DNA from: CAVQGM01 sp963712065
Lineage (GTDB): Bacteria; Actinomycetota; Acidimicrobiia; Acidimicrobiales; Acidimicrobilacustridaceae
Direction of reading: 5' to 3'
Assembly: GCA_963712065.1 (NCBI GenBank)
Contig: CAVQGM010000002.1
Coordinates: forward strand, 620,001 to 684,000
DNA: 64,000 bases
Shown here: in pieces, positions 15,806-24,610 of the stretch
How positions within the stretch are numbered: position 1 is the first letter of the stretch
How the letters are laid out: each line of letters starts with the position of its first letter
Notes under the pieces: generated by a model
What the model saw: the letters and a program-made list of their open reading frames with translations, nothing else
Told to the model about the DNA's origin: nothing
Databases searched by the model: none
Made by a program: the position numbers and the translations under genes

Positions 15806-17613
15806 GACCCTTCGCTGGTCGGCGGGACCAGGTCGAGGTGCGCCTGCAGCCGGGCGGTGTCGGCTTCGGTCCACCCCTCGGGCGGGACCACCGCCGCCCA
15901 GCCGGGGATGAAGTCGGGGTCGTAGTTGTGCCCGTGGCCCCCGGGCGCGCTGAACCCGGCGATGAGGTCGGCGACGGTCTGGGTCCAGGTCACGAACGGG
16001 AACCAACGGGCGGCCCGGGGGACGTCGTAGCCCTTCGGGTCGGCGATCCACGCCGGGCGCGACCACATGGTGGGCCAGTTCCACCAGGTCACGGGGTCGC
16101 TCGGGTGCTGCACGTAGAGCACCTTCGTCCCGGCGCCGCCGCCCGCACCGGGCGCCCCCCAGGTCGCCGGCACGTCGGTCAGGTCGGAGGGGCGGTTCAC
16201 GAACTGCACCGTCGACCCGTCGCCGATCACCGGACGCCACACCGGTGAGCCCGCCTCCCGGGCGTCCTCCAGCTGGTTCCACACCGGATTGCTGTTGGTG
16301 GGCCCGGTCCACAGCACGGCCTGGGTGCGGGTGCGCAGCTCCTCGATCGAGGCGTCGGCGGAACCGCCGTCGTAGGCGGCCTCGGAGCCGAACGAGCCGA
16401 GGCTCTCGCCGAAGGTCACGAGCGCAGGGCGGTCGTCGGCGGGGAGCTGTGACCACCACGAGTGCACCGCGCCCTCGAGCGCTCGGCCGGCGTTCGCCGC
16501 CTTGTCCTTGTCCACGAGGAACGAGATCCAGCTCGGCAGGTAGGAGTACTGCAGCGCGGCGATGGCGGTGTCGCCCGCCCACAGGTACTCGAGGGTCCTG
16601 GCCGCCGTGGGGTCGACCCAGCCGGTGCCCGTCGCCGTGGCCACGACCAGCACCGAGCGTTGGGCCGCACCCGTGCGCTCGAGCTCCTGCACCACGAGGT
16701 CGGCCCGCTCGTCGGTGGAGTCGGCCGACCGCAGGCCTGCGTACACCCGGATGGGTTGGACGGGGGTCGTGCCCGGCTCGGTGAAGCTCCCGATGTCGGC
16801 CGGGCTCGGTGCGCCGGCGGCGAAGTTGCGGCCCTCGTAGCCGAGCGTGTCCCAGGCGACGAACGATCCGGGGCCGCCCGAGGCGAGGGGGGTGGTCGGT
16901 GGCTCCACCCCCTCGGCGGTGGTGGTGTCGAAGGCACCGAAGCGCTCGTTGGTGAACGCGATGAAGGCGTCGGCCACGATCTGGTTGCCGAAGAGCAGGC
17001 CGGCCTGCACGAACACCGCGAGGGCGATCAGGTGGGCGAGGAGTCGGGGCATGAAGGTGCACAGCCAGTGGTCGAACCGGCTGACGCCCCACTCGACCAA
17101 CCGGGCGACGAGGAGGAGGACCACGGCGAGCCCGGCCGAGACCACCAGGATCGGCGCGTACAGGAGCGCCGAGGTGTCCTCCATGCCGACGAGGGCCCGT
17201 TGGTCGTTCTGCCACCAGCCCCACAGGACCGCGCCCGACACCACGGCCACGCCCCATGCGCCGGCGACCGCGAACCGGCCGAGGCGTGCCGTCCGGCGCG
17301 ACGCCGGCCATCGCTCGAGTGCCTCGGCCACGACCCGGATCACCCACGCGACCAGCACCCCGGCTCCGTAGCCCACGGCGGCGCAGAGCGCGCTCACCGC
17401 CGCCTGCGACACCCACGACCGGGGGAGGAGGGTCGGCGACAGCGACCACCACCACAGCAGGGCGGCGCCGACCAGCCCAGCAGGTCGGGGCCCGGCCAGC
17501 ACGACGTGGCGAACGCGGGGACGGCTCTCGACGTAGCCGACCGGCGGCCACCCGCGGTGCTGCGGCATGTCGACGAGGCGCCGCAACGACACGGGTGACG
17601 GCAGATCGGTCAC
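15802..17613 (-). CDS. membrane-bound alpha/beta-hydrolase (Abhydrolase_9 type)
   Basis: A 603-residue actinobacterial protein with four or five N-terminal transmembrane segments (about residues 45-225) followed by an alpha/beta-hydrolase domain. The nucleophile elbow is TFGESLGSFG. VYAGLRSADSTDERADLVVQELERTGA and LYVQHPSDPVTWWNW match the family associated with Pfam Abhydrolase_9 and its N-terminal membrane domain. Its natural substrate is not established; a cell-envelope ester is a guess. It is the first gene of a two-gene overlap with the CPBP protease. Confidence 0.85.
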   Translation of the reverse strand: MTDLPSPVSLRRLVDMPQHRGWPPVGYVESRPRVRHVVLAGPRPAGLVGAALLWWWSLSPTLLPRSWVSQAAVSALCAAVGYGAGVLVAWVIRVVAEALERWPASRRTARLGRFAVAGAWGVAVVSGAVLWGWWQNDQRALVGMEDTSALLYAPILVVSAGLAVVLLLVARLVEWGVSRFDHWLCTFMPRLLAHLIALAVFVQAGLLFGNQIVADAFIAFTNERFGAFDTTTAEGVEPPTTPLASGGPGSFVAWDTLGYEGRNFAAGAPSPADIGSFTEPGTTPVQPIRVYAGLRSADSTDERADLVVQELERTGAAQRSVLVVATATGTGWVDPTAARTLEYLWAGDTAIAALQYSYLPSWISFLVDKDKAANAGRALEGAVHSWWSQLPADDRPALVTFGESLGSFGSEAAYDGGSADASIEELRTRTQAVLWTGPTNSNPVWNQLEDAREAGSPVWRPVIGDGSTVQFVNRPSDLTDVPATWGAPGAGGGAGTKVLYVQHPSDPVTWWNWPTMWSRPAWIADPKGYDVPRAARWFPFVTWTQTVADLIAGFSAPGGHGHNYDPDFIPGWAAVVPPEGWTEADTARLQAHLDLVPPTSEGS

Positions 17614-17679
17614 GTCCCACCTCCCTTCCGCCTTCAGCGTGGCACGCGGGCTCCGGGCCGACGAGCACCCCGGGGCGGC

Positions 17680-18828
17680 TCAGGCCGCGGGCACCTCGAA
17701 CGCGACCCGTCCACCGGGGGGCGGCTCGATCCAGATCCGCCCGCCCTGCGCCTCGACCAGGCCACGGGCGATGGCCAGGCCGAGACCGGCCCCGCCCGTG
17801 CCGCGGGTGCGGCTGGCGTCGGCCCGGGTGAATCGGTCGAAGGCCCGAGGCGCGAAGGCGTCGTCGAAGCCCGGGCCCTCGTCGACCACGCGGACGTGCG
17901 GGGTGCCGGTCGTGCCCACGGCGACCTCGACGGTGGTGCCGGACGGCGCGTGGCCGACGGCGTTGTCGATCAGGTTCCGGATCACCCGCCCGAGGGCGAG
18001 GGGGTCGCCCTGGGCCCGGACGCGAGCGGTGGCCACGAGGCGGAGCCGGACCCCGGCCTCGGCGGCGACGGGTGCCAGCGCCTCGATGGCCTCGTCGGCC
18101 ACCTCGGTGAGATCGACCACGCTCGGCGTCAGGTCGAGGCGACCGCTCTCGAGCCGCGTCAGGAGGAACAGATCGTCGACGAGGGCGCTCAGCGCGGCGA
18201 CGTCGCGCTGCATCGACCGGTGGTAGCGGTCGGGATCGGGGGCGACACCGTCGGCGAGCGCCTCGACGGCCACCCGGAGCGCGGCGAGGGGGGTGCGCAG
18301 ATCGTGGCCGATGCTCGACAGCATCGCCGCCCGTTCCCGTTCGAGGTCCTCCCGCTCCTCCTCGAGGTGGTGCAGACGCTCGTTGAGCTCGTCGAGGGCC
18401 TCGGCGACCTGCCCGAGCTCGTCGGCCCGATCGACGCCGGCTCTCACGTGGCGATCGCCGGCGTCGATCCTGCGCACCGTGGTCTCCAGCCTCCGGGCGT
18501 CGGTGCCGAGGGGCTGCGAGGCCAGCACCACGAGCACGACGGCGACGGCGGTGGTCAGGGCGAGGACGATCGAGACCTGTCCGAGCTCTCGCCCGTCGAG
18601 CACCATCACCCAGGCGAGCAGGGCGGCCACCAGCGCACCGAGGGCGAGCGACGCGACCGTGGTCAGGAGCACGTGGGCTCGCAACGATCGCATGCGGCGG
18701 CCGGTGTGGCGCAGGGCGAAGCCGGCACCGGCCGTGCCCGCGAGCAGGACCGCGAGGGCGACGACGATGCGCGCCGGATGGTCGGTCACGCCGTCCATCG
18801 CCGCCAAGGGGACGAGTGCGGTGGTCAT
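17680..18828 (-). CDS. sensor histidine kinase
   Basis: A 382-residue membrane kinase. Three hydrophobic segments (about residues 20-38, 52-75 and 85-103) precede a HAMP-like linker (RRLETTVRRIDAGDRHVRA) and a coiled coil. The phosphorylated His is H175 in SSIGHDLRTPLAALR. The ATPase motifs are NLIDNAVGHAPSG (N box), DEGPGFDD (G1) and GTGGAGLGLAIARGLVEAQGG (G2). There is almost no extracytoplasmic loop, so a membrane or cytoplasmic cue is likelier than an external ligand. The start overlaps the response-regulator stop (ATGA). Confidence 0.93.
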   Translation of the reverse strand: MTTALVPLAAMDGVTDHPARIVVALAVLLAGTAGAGFALRHTGRRMRSLRAHVLLTTVASLALGALVAALLAWVMVLDGRELGQVSIVLALTTAVAVVLVVLASQPLGTDARRLETTVRRIDAGDRHVRAGVDRADELGQVAEALDELNERLHHLEEEREDLERERAAMLSSIGHDLRTPLAALRVAVEALADGVAPDPDRYHRSMQRDVAALSALVDDLFLLTRLESGRLDLTPSVVDLTEVADEAIEALAPVAAEAGVRLRLVATARVRAQGDPLALGRVIRNLIDNAVGHAPSGTTVEVAVGTTGTPHVRVVDEGPGFDDAFAPRAFDRFTRADASRTRGTGGAGLGLAIARGLVEAQGGRIWIEPPPGGRVAFEVPAA

Positions 18829-19562
18829 GGCTCGAACCGGTAGCCGACGCCCCAGACGGTGACGAGCCACCGGGGCTCGTCGCGGTCGCCCTCGAGCTTC
18901 TGGCGGAGACGGCCGACGTGCACGGTGACCGTGGCCGGGTCCTGGTACTCCGGGGCCGACTCCCAGATCTGGGAGAGCAGTTGGCGTCGGGAGAACACCT
19001 GGCGGGGCGATCGGGCCAGGAACAGGAGGAGGTCGAACTCCTTGGGGGTGAGCGTGCGCAGCTCGCCGCCGACCCGCACCTCGCGCGACCGCGGGTCGAT
19101 CTCGAGCTCGTCGAACGCCAGTGGCGCGCCCTCACCCGCCGCCGGTGCGGCCGGCGGCTGTGTCCGGCGCAACACGCTGCGCACCCGGGCGGTCAGCTCG
19201 CGAGGGGAGAAGGGCTTGACCACGTAGTCGTCGGCGCCCAGCTCGAGCCCGACGACGCGGTCGACCTCCTCGGCGCGCGCCGTGAGCAGGATGACGGGGA
19301 TGTCGCCCTGCTCGCGCAGCGTCCGCAGCACCGACAGGCCGTCGACCTCGGGCAGCATGACGTCGAGCACGACCAGCTCGGGGGTGTGGGACGCGAGCCA
19401 CGCGAGGGCGTCGGCGCCGTCGGCCGCCTCGTGCACCTCGAACCCGTCCCGCAGCAGGTAGCGGGCCACCACCTCGCGCACCATGGGCTCGTCGTCGACG
19501 ACGAGCACCGTGGCGGATCGAGCCGCAGGCAGGGGGGAGACGGGGTCGTCGGCCAGGGCCAC
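18825..19562 (-). CDS. OmpR/PhoB-type response regulator
   Basis: A 245-residue two-domain regulator. The receiver has the acidic pair in VVDDEP, phosphoacceptor D67 in VVLDVMLPEVDGL, the Thr in LLTARAEE and K117 in VVKPFSPREL. The C-terminal winged helix is complete (LTPKEFDLLLFLARSPRQVFSRRQLL, then VHVGRLRQKLE and VWGVGYRFEP), which contrasts with the truncated regulator at 48576. GTG 19562 is selected; the frame stays open upstream without a better start. It forms a coupled two-component pair with the downstream kinase. The divergent DM13 gene is a candidate target. Confidence 0.93.
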   Translation of the reverse strand: MALADDPVSPLPAARSATVLVVDDEPMVREVVARYLLRDGFEVHEAADGADALAWLASHTPELVVLDVMLPEVDGLSVLRTLREQGDIPVILLTARAEEVDRVVGLELGADDYVVKPFSPRELTARVRSVLRRTQPPAAPAAGEGAPLAFDELEIDPRSREVRVGGELRTLTPKEFDLLLFLARSPRQVFSRRQLLSQIWESAPEYQDPATVTVHVGRLRQKLEGDRDEPRWLVTVWGVGYRFEP

Positions 19563-19647
19563 GACCCAGAGGCTACGCGCGCCCGGCGTCCGCTCCCAGG
19601 GGCACTGGCCGGTGTTTCGCGATCGTTGCGCGTGGCGTGCGTCCGTC

Positions 19648-19675
19648 GTCAGGTCCTCCCGTGAGGATGCCTGAC
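19648..19675 (+). promoter_or_regulatory. hairpin enclosing the ribosome-binding site of the DM13 gene
   Basis: GTCAGG (19648-19653) and TCCTC (19654-19658) pair with CCTGAC (19670-19675) and GAGGA (19663-19667), with a CCGT loop and a 2-nt bulge. The GAGGA strand is the only Shine-Dalgarno for the ATG at 19677. The structure could limit translation, or the DNA palindrome could be an operator for the adjacent response regulator. Function is inference. Confidence 0.4.
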
Positions 19676-19676
19676 C

Positions 19677-20351
19677 ATGAACCAGACAACCGTCTCCCCG
19701 GAGCCCACGCCCGCGCCCACCGCCCGACGCCGGTCCAAGAGGCCGTTCGTGATCGGCGCCGTCGTGGCGTTGGCCGCCCTCGTCGCCGTCGTCCTCGTCG
19801 TGTTCCAGCCCCAGAAGCTGTTCATCGACGACGTGGTGGACGAAGACCTCCCCGGCGTCGTCGCCGCCGGCCAACCGTCCCCGACGACGACCACCCCGCC
19901 GAGCACCGCCGCACCCGACGCGGCCGCCGTCCCGTCGACCACCACGACGACCGCGCCGCCCCTGCCGGCCAACTCCCTCGAGGGGGGCGCCGCCCAAGCC
20001 TCCGCCACCGGCGCGCCGGTGGCGATCGCCACCGGCGAGTTCGTCAGCCTCGACCACCCCACTCGGGGCACGGCGCTGGTCGTCGTGCAGCCCGACGGGT
20101 CACGCGTGCTCCGCTTCGAGTCGCTCGACACCGACAACGGTCCCGACCTGCGGGTGGTGCTGTCGACCGCGGCGGTGGGCGACGGGAGCTACGACGACCT
20201 GGTCGAGCTCGGAGGGCTCAAGGGCAACGTCGGGAACCAGAACTACGAGATCCCGGCCGACCTCGACCTCACGTCGATCCGGTCGGTCGTGATCTGGTGC
20301 GAGCGCTTCAGCGCTCCGTTCGGCGAGGCCCCGATCGCCGTCGTGGCCTGA
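19677..20351 (+). CDS. membrane-anchored DM13 domain protein
   Basis: A 224-residue protein with one N-terminal transmembrane anchor (about residues 23-43), a Pro/Thr-rich spacer (about 65-95) and a C-terminal DM13 domain facing outside. The domain shows GEFVSLDHPTRGTALVV, VLRFESLDTDNGPDLRVVLS, LGGLKGNVGNQNYEIP and the conserved single Cys in VVIWCERFSAPFGEAPI. DM13 domains have been proposed to take part in electron transfer through this Cys; evidence is limited. It is divergent from the two-component system and has a structured leader. Confidence 0.82.
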   Translation: MNQTTVSPEPTPAPTARRRSKRPFVIGAVVALAALVAVVLVVFQPQKLFIDDVVDEDLPGVVAAGQPSPTTTTPPSTAAPDAAAVPSTTTTTAPPLPANSLEGGAAQASATGAPVAIATGEFVSLDHPTRGTALVVVQPDGSRVLRFESLDTDNGPDLRVVLSTAAVGDGSYDDLVELGGLKGNVGNQNYEIPADLDLTSIRSVVIWCERFSAPFGEAPIAVVA

Positions 20352-20355
20352 GGCG

Positions 20356-21501
20356 TCACTCGGCGCCGGTGGAGCCGCGCAACTGGTACGAGGCCGTGAG
20401 CTGGGCCCGTTCGAACGGGCCCGGCTGCAGCTCGGTGCCGGGGGCCGGACGACCCCACACGTCCACGTCGTCGCGCACGCCGTCGGCGTAGAACTGGCTG
20501 TACCACTTCCGGAACTTCATGAACGGTGGATCGGTGTCGGCGAGGGCCGGCCGGCGGACGTGCGCCTTGTTCTCCCAGATCGGTCGGTCGTCGCGGAACT
20601 GGTTGCACACCTCCTGCACGAAGGCCTTGCCGACGTTGGCGGTCATCGCCTCGTCGCCGAGCTTGCGGGTCTTGAAGTTGAACCGGACCTCGCAGCGGTT
20701 CGCGTCGACCGGCGTGGCGCAACCGACGAGGAAGGTGTCGACGATGCCGCTGAAACGGGTGACCGCGAAGCCCGGTCCGAAGTTGTCCACGTCGATGCGG
20801 CCGTCGACCACCCCGCGCGGCGTCGGGAACTGCTGCACCGAGCGCATCCGCGACACCACGCCGTCGGCGTCGTAGGACTCGATCACGGGCACGACCTCGG
20901 TGTTGTGCACGTACCGGAAGTGGGGGCCGTCGACCGCGTTCTCGGCCAACTCCTGCGACGCGGCGTCGACGGCGAAGTGCACCGAGGTCCATTCCGAGAA
21001 CGCCGGATCGACGGTCTCACTCGGCGTCTCGAGGTCCCACAGCGGCTCGAGCTCGTGCGGGTGGTACCAGGCCATCACGAAGTGCTCGCCGATCTCGCGC
21101 ACGGGATACGTGCGGATGCGGGCCTTGGCGTTGGTGCGGTCGCTGTAGGGGATGCGGGTGTTGGCGCCCTCGCGGTCGAACTCCCAGCCGTGGAACGGGC
21201 ACATCAGGTTGCAGCCCTTCACCTGGCCGCCGTAGGCGAGGTGGGCGCCGAGGTGCGGGCAGTAGGCGTCCTGGAGGTGCACCTCGCCCTGCTCGTCGCG
21301 CCACAGCACGAGGTGCCGGCCGAAGTAGTAGCGAGGGAGCACGGCACCGGAGGCGAGCTCGTCGCTCCACGCGACCATGAACCAGCCGAACGGGATCTCG
21401 AACGGATAGCGGCTGTCGACCGACTCGCATCGCGCGGCCGAGAGGTGCTTGGCCCCCCGCTCGTTGATCACGGGGTGGGCGGCATCGTCGACGGTGGTCA
21501 T
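20356..21501 (-). CDS. Rieske 2Fe-2S aromatic-ring/steroid oxygenase, KshA-like
   Basis: A 381-residue oxygenase subunit. The Rieske cluster ligands are CPHLGAH (C81, H83) and CPFHGWEF (C101, H104). The mononuclear iron site is in ENAVDGPHFRYVHN (H194, H199), with a later Asp in NQFRDDRPIWENK. Domain order and length fit 3-ketosteroid 9-alpha-hydroxylase oxygenases and related monooxygenases, which need a separate reductase; none is nearby. ATG 21501 has AGGAG upstream. It follows the MarR gene by 31 bp on the same strand, so both are probably in one operon under MarR control. The steroid substrate is an inference. Confidence 0.88.
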   Translation of the reverse strand: MTTVDDAAHPVINERGAKHLSAARCESVDSRYPFEIPFGWFMVAWSDELASGAVLPRYYFGRHLVLWRDEQGEVHLQDAYCPHLGAHLAYGGQVKGCNLMCPFHGWEFDREGANTRIPYSDRTNAKARIRTYPVREIGEHFVMAWYHPHELEPLWDLETPSETVDPAFSEWTSVHFAVDAASQELAENAVDGPHFRYVHNTEVVPVIESYDADGVVSRMRSVQQFPTPRGVVDGRIDVDNFGPGFAVTRFSGIVDTFLVGCATPVDANRCEVRFNFKTRKLGDEAMTANVGKAFVQEVCNQFRDDRPIWENKAHVRRPALADTDPPFMKFRKWYSQFYADGVRDDVDVWGRPAPGTELQPGPFERAQLTASYQLRGSTGAE

Positions 21502-21532
21502 CGCAGGGCTCCTCGGAACGGGCGGACAGGGG

Positions 21533-22075
21533 TCATGACGCGAGTCGGGGCGCGCCGCGGGCGGCGCCGAGGGTGCCGGCGGTGCCACCGGCGCGGAAGT
21601 CGTGCATCATCCGTTCGAGCAGGGTGGCCAACTCGGCGCGATCGTCCGCGCTCCAGTGGGCGAGCGACGCCGAGACCTCGTCGCGGATGAGGCCGCGGAA
21701 ACGGTCCTGGGCCTGGCGACCCGTGGCGGTGGCGGCGTAGACGACGAGGCGCCCGTCGTCGGGGTCACCGCGGCGCTCGACGCAGCCGAGGTCCTCGAGC
21801 TGGTGGAGCTGACGGCTGGCCGTGGGCACGGTCAGCTCGGCCACCCGCGCCAGCTCCGTGACCGATGCCGGGCCGTGACCGTCGAGCCAGTGCAGGAGAC
21901 GGTGGCCCGGGGCCGAGATGGGCAGGCCGGAGGCGCCGGGCCGGCGGTGGCGCAGTCGGTCGCTGGTGGCCAGCTCGAACAGGTCGGCCAGGGCGGCCTC
22001 GATCCGGTCGATCGCCGGGCGGTCGACGCCGACCGCGTCGTCTCGGCGGCCGGCGGGGGCAGTGCTCCTCGGCAT
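21533..22075 (-). CDS. MarR family transcriptional regulator
   Basis: A 180-residue winged-helix regulator: LLHWLDGHGPASVTELARVAELTVPTASRQLHQLEDLGCVERRGDPDDGR is the HTH and wing, with DDGR the usual wing tip. The N-terminal 30 or so residues are a polar extension. ATG 22075 lies in a short divergent gap with an SDR gene (22107) and upstream of the Rieske oxygenase. It is therefore placed to control both arms of this catabolic cluster. The ligand is unknown, probably the pathway substrate. Confidence 0.87.
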   Translation of the reverse strand: MPRSTAPAGRRDDAVGVDRPAIDRIEAALADLFELATSDRLRHRRPGASGLPISAPGHRLLHWLDGHGPASVTELARVAELTVPTASRQLHQLEDLGCVERRGDPDDGRLVVYAATATGRQAQDRFRGLIRDEVSASLAHWSADDRAELATLLERMMHDFRAGGTAGTLGAARGAPRLAS

Positions 22076-22086
22076 ACGGCCCGACG

Positions 22087-22099
22087 CTATGGTAGATAG
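22087..22099. promoter_or_regulatory. possible operator/promoter in the MarR-SDR divergent gap
   Basis: The 31-bp gap between divergent starts holds an AT-rich CTAT-N5-ATAG inverted repeat, rare in this GC-rich DNA. It could be overlapping -10 elements and a MarR site. Evidence is base composition and location only. Confidence 0.25.
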
Positions 22100-22106
22100 T
22101 TCCACG

Positions 22107-22922
22107 ATGCAACAAAATCGGGAGACGGCATCCGGGGGGCTCGAGGGGCACGTCGCCCTCGTCACGGGGGCGGGCGAGGGCATCGGCCTCGGCGCCTCGC
22201 GCCGCCTGGCCGCGTCCGGCGCCCACGTCGTCGTGGCCGAGCTGGTGACCGACGCCGGGGAGGCGGCGGCCGAGGGGCTGCGACGCGACTTCGGCGTCGA
22301 GGCCCGCTTCGTCGCCACCGACGTCACCGACAAGGCCCAGATGGAGGCGGCGGTCGCCGCCGCCGTCGAGGGCTTCGGTCGCCTCGACGTGCTGGTCAAC
22401 AACGCCTGGGGCGGCGGCACCATGAGCCGTCTCGAGCACAAGACCGACGACGGCATGGAGCACGGCTTCCGCATGGCCTACTGGCCGGCGTACTGGGCGA
22501 TGCAGGCGGCGTTCCCGACCATGCGAGCCCAGCGCCGCGGCCGCATCGTCTCCATGTGCTCGCTCAACGGGGTCAACGCCCATCCGTTCACCGCCGAGTA
22601 CAACACCGGCAAGGAAGCGCTTCGCGCCCTCACCCGCACGGCGGCGCGCGAGTGGGCCCGGCACGGCATCACCGCCAACGTCATCTGCCCCGCGGCCGCC
22701 ACCGCCGCCTTCAACGCGGTGCAGTCCTCGATGCCGGAGATGATCGCCGACATCTTGAAGGACAACCCGATGGGGCGCATGGGCGACCCCGAGGACGACA
22801 TCGGCGGGGTCGTCGCCTTCCTGGCCGGTGACGACGCGCGCTACCTCACCGGGAACACGCTCTTCGTCGACGGTGGCTCCCACATCAACGGGGTGGCCTG
22901 GGCACCCGACCTGCCCGACTGA
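22107..22922 (+). CDS. SDR family oxidoreductase
   Basis: A 271-residue NAD(P)-dependent short-chain dehydrogenase. The cofactor motif is VTGAGEGIGLG, the NNAW segment (VLVNNAWGGG) replaces NNAG, and the catalytic set is S in SMCSLNG with YNTGK (YxxxK). The C-terminal FLAGDDARYLTGNTLFVDGGS is standard. ATG 22107 is used; ATG 22089 would extend it by six residues. It starts the rightward arm of the catabolic cluster and touches the next gene by one base (TGATG). Confidence 0.9.
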   Translation: MQQNRETASGGLEGHVALVTGAGEGIGLGASRRLAASGAHVVVAELVTDAGEAAAEGLRRDFGVEARFVATDVTDKAQMEAAVAAAVEGFGRLDVLVNNAWGGGTMSRLEHKTDDGMEHGFRMAYWPAYWAMQAAFPTMRAQRRGRIVSMCSLNGVNAHPFTAEYNTGKEALRALTRTAAREWARHGITANVICPAAATAAFNAVQSSMPEMIADILKDNPMGRMGDPEDDIGGVVAFLAGDDARYLTGNTLFVDGGSHINGVAWAPDLPD

Positions 22923-23449
22923 TGGACCCCGACCCGCTTCCCCCCTCGCTCGTCCGCGCCGTCGCCCGTGACGAGCTGCGCGACCTCGTCGCCCGGTACG
23001 CCGTCGCCGTCGACGCACGCGACCTCGACGCCCTCGTCGACCTGTTCGTCGACGACGTGCAGGTCGGGCGGGACGAGCAGGGCCACGACGCCCTGCGCCG
23101 GGCCTTCGAGTCCTCGCTCGCCGAGGTGGGCGTCACCTGCCTCCTCGTCGGCACCCACGTCATCGACCTCGACGGCGACGACGCCGCCCACGGCCTCGTG
23201 TACTGCCACGGCGAGGTGCAGGTGGGCGACACGTGGGTGCGACAGCGCATCCTCTACCGCGACACCTACGCCCGGCGCGACGGCCGCTGGCGGTTCGTGC
23301 GCCGTCGCCACGAGCTGTGGTACGGCGCCGAGGTGGTGCCCAACCCGCTCGACCAGGCGCCCGCCGACTGGCCTGCCCGGCAGGTGGGTCGTGGCACCGT
23401 GCCGGGAAGCTGGCCAAGCTGGGACGACTTCTGGAGGGGAGCTCGATGA
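22922..23449 (+). CDS. SnoaL-like (NTF2-fold) protein
   Basis: A 175-residue alpha+beta barrel protein: VARDELRDLVARYAVAVDARDLDALVDLFVDDVQV is the typical N-terminal helix pair of SnoaL-like/ring-hydroxylating-dioxygenase beta-subunit-like proteins, and YARRDGRWRFVRRRHEL the terminal strand. Such proteins act as cyclases, isomerases or dehydratases, or as structural partners. With a Rieske oxygenase and SDR next door, a role in the same catabolic route is likely but the reaction is unknown. Start and stop overlap both neighbours (TGATG, ATGA). Confidence 0.8.
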   Translation: MDPDPLPPSLVRAVARDELRDLVARYAVAVDARDLDALVDLFVDDVQVGRDEQGHDALRRAFESSLAEVGVTCLLVGTHVIDLDGDDAAHGLVYCHGEVQVGDTWVRQRILYRDTYARRDGRWRFVRRRHELWYGAEVVPNPLDQAPADWPARQVGRGTVPGSWPSWDDFWRGAR

Positions 23450-24570
23450 CCGAGACGACCACACCACCGGGGCCCGACGAGGTCCCCAACCAGCGATCGA
23501 GCCGCGACCCGGAGCAGCTGCGGCTCGGTCTCGAGCGATGGCTGCGCGAGCGGTGGGCCGAGGGCGGTCCGCCGATGGTGCCCGAGCTGGCGGCGACCTC
23601 GAGCAACGGCATGTCGAGCGAGACCGTGCTGTTCGAGGCCGTCTGGGAGCAGGACGGTCATCCCCGGATGGAGCCGCTCGTCGCCCGGATCGCCCCCGAC
23701 GTCGACGACGTGCCCGTCTTCCCCAGCTACGACCTGCACAAGCAGTACGAGGTCATGCGCCTGGTCCGCGAGCTCACCCCGGTGCCGGTGCCCAGGCTGT
23801 GGTGGTACGAGCCCGACGCGGCCGCCATCGGCGCCCCCTTCTTCGTGATGAGCCGGGTCGAGGGCCAGGTGCCACCCGACGTCCTGCCCTACAACTTCGG
23901 CGACAGCTGGGTCTACGCCTCCACCCCCGAGGAGCGACGCACCCTGCAGGTCAGCAGCGTCGACGTGCTCGTCCAGCTCCACCAGCTCGACGGCGCCGAT
24001 CCCCGGTTCTCGTTCCTCGAGCTGCCCGACCCGGGTGACACGCCCTTGCGCCGCCACGTCGCCCACACCCGGGCCTGGTACGAGTTCGCCCAGGACGGTC
24101 GCCGCTCCGGGCTGATCGAGCGGGGCTTGCGCTGGCTCGACGATCATTGGCCCGACGAGAGCCCCGCCGTCGTGCTCTGGGGCGATGCCCGCATCGGCAA
24201 CACGATCTACCGCGAGCACCGGCCCGTCGCGGTGCTCGACTGGGAGATGGCCGCCGTCGGTCCCCGCGAGCTCGACGTGGCGTGGATGACCAACGCCCAC
24301 GCCGTGTTCGAGCACATCGCCGGCACCTTCGAGCTGCCGGGGATGCCCGACTTCCTCCGCCCCGACGACGTCGCCACGACCTACGAGGCCGGCAGCGGCA
24401 CCGCCCTGCGCGACCTCGACTGGTACCTCGTCTACAGCGCCCTGCAGTGGGCCATCGTGTTCCTCCGCACCGGTCTGCGGGCCGTGCACTTCGGTGAGAA
24501 GGAGCTCCCCGACGACATCGAGGAGCTGATCTTCAACCGCGAGCCGTTCGAGCGCATGATCGCCGGCTGA
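23446..24570 (+). CDS. APH-fold phosphotransferase family protein
   Basis: A 374-residue kinase-like protein of the aminoglycoside-phosphotransferase/choline-kinase fold, of the type common next to acyl-CoA dehydrogenase genes in actinobacteria. The Brenner-type motif is VVLWGDARIGNTIY (catalytic Asp and Asn; W in place of the usual H before GD), followed by AVLDWEMAAVGPRELDVAWM with the metal-binding Asp. Its substrate is unknown; drug resistance should not be assumed. ATG 23446 overlaps the preceding stop (ATGA). Confidence 0.83.
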   Translation: MTETTTPPGPDEVPNQRSSRDPEQLRLGLERWLRERWAEGGPPMVPELAATSSNGMSSETVLFEAVWEQDGHPRMEPLVARIAPDVDDVPVFPSYDLHKQYEVMRLVRELTPVPVPRLWWYEPDAAAIGAPFFVMSRVEGQVPPDVLPYNFGDSWVYASTPEERRTLQVSSVDVLVQLHQLDGADPRFSFLELPDPGDTPLRRHVAHTRAWYEFAQDGRRSGLIERGLRWLDDHWPDESPAVVLWGDARIGNTIYREHRPVAVLDWEMAAVGPRELDVAWMTNAHAVFEHIAGTFELPGMPDFLRPDDVATTYEAGSGTALRDLDWYLVYSALQWAIVFLRTGLRAVHFGEKELPDDIEELIFNREPFERMIAG

Positions 24571-24610
24571 GTCGTTCCCCACCCTCCGCCAACCAGAGAG
24601 CGAGCCTCCC

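Noticed and set aside
15068..19135. Open frame of 1355 codons on the minus strand
   Set aside because: Only its last 245 codons (from GTG 15805) are a real CPBP protease. The rest is Arg/Pro-rich out-of-frame sequence across the alpha/beta hydrolase and histidine kinase genes.
23446..24570. Aminoglycoside resistance gene
   Set aside because: The fold is shared, but the Brenner motif is atypical (WGD) and the context is catabolic, so a resistance call is unsupported.
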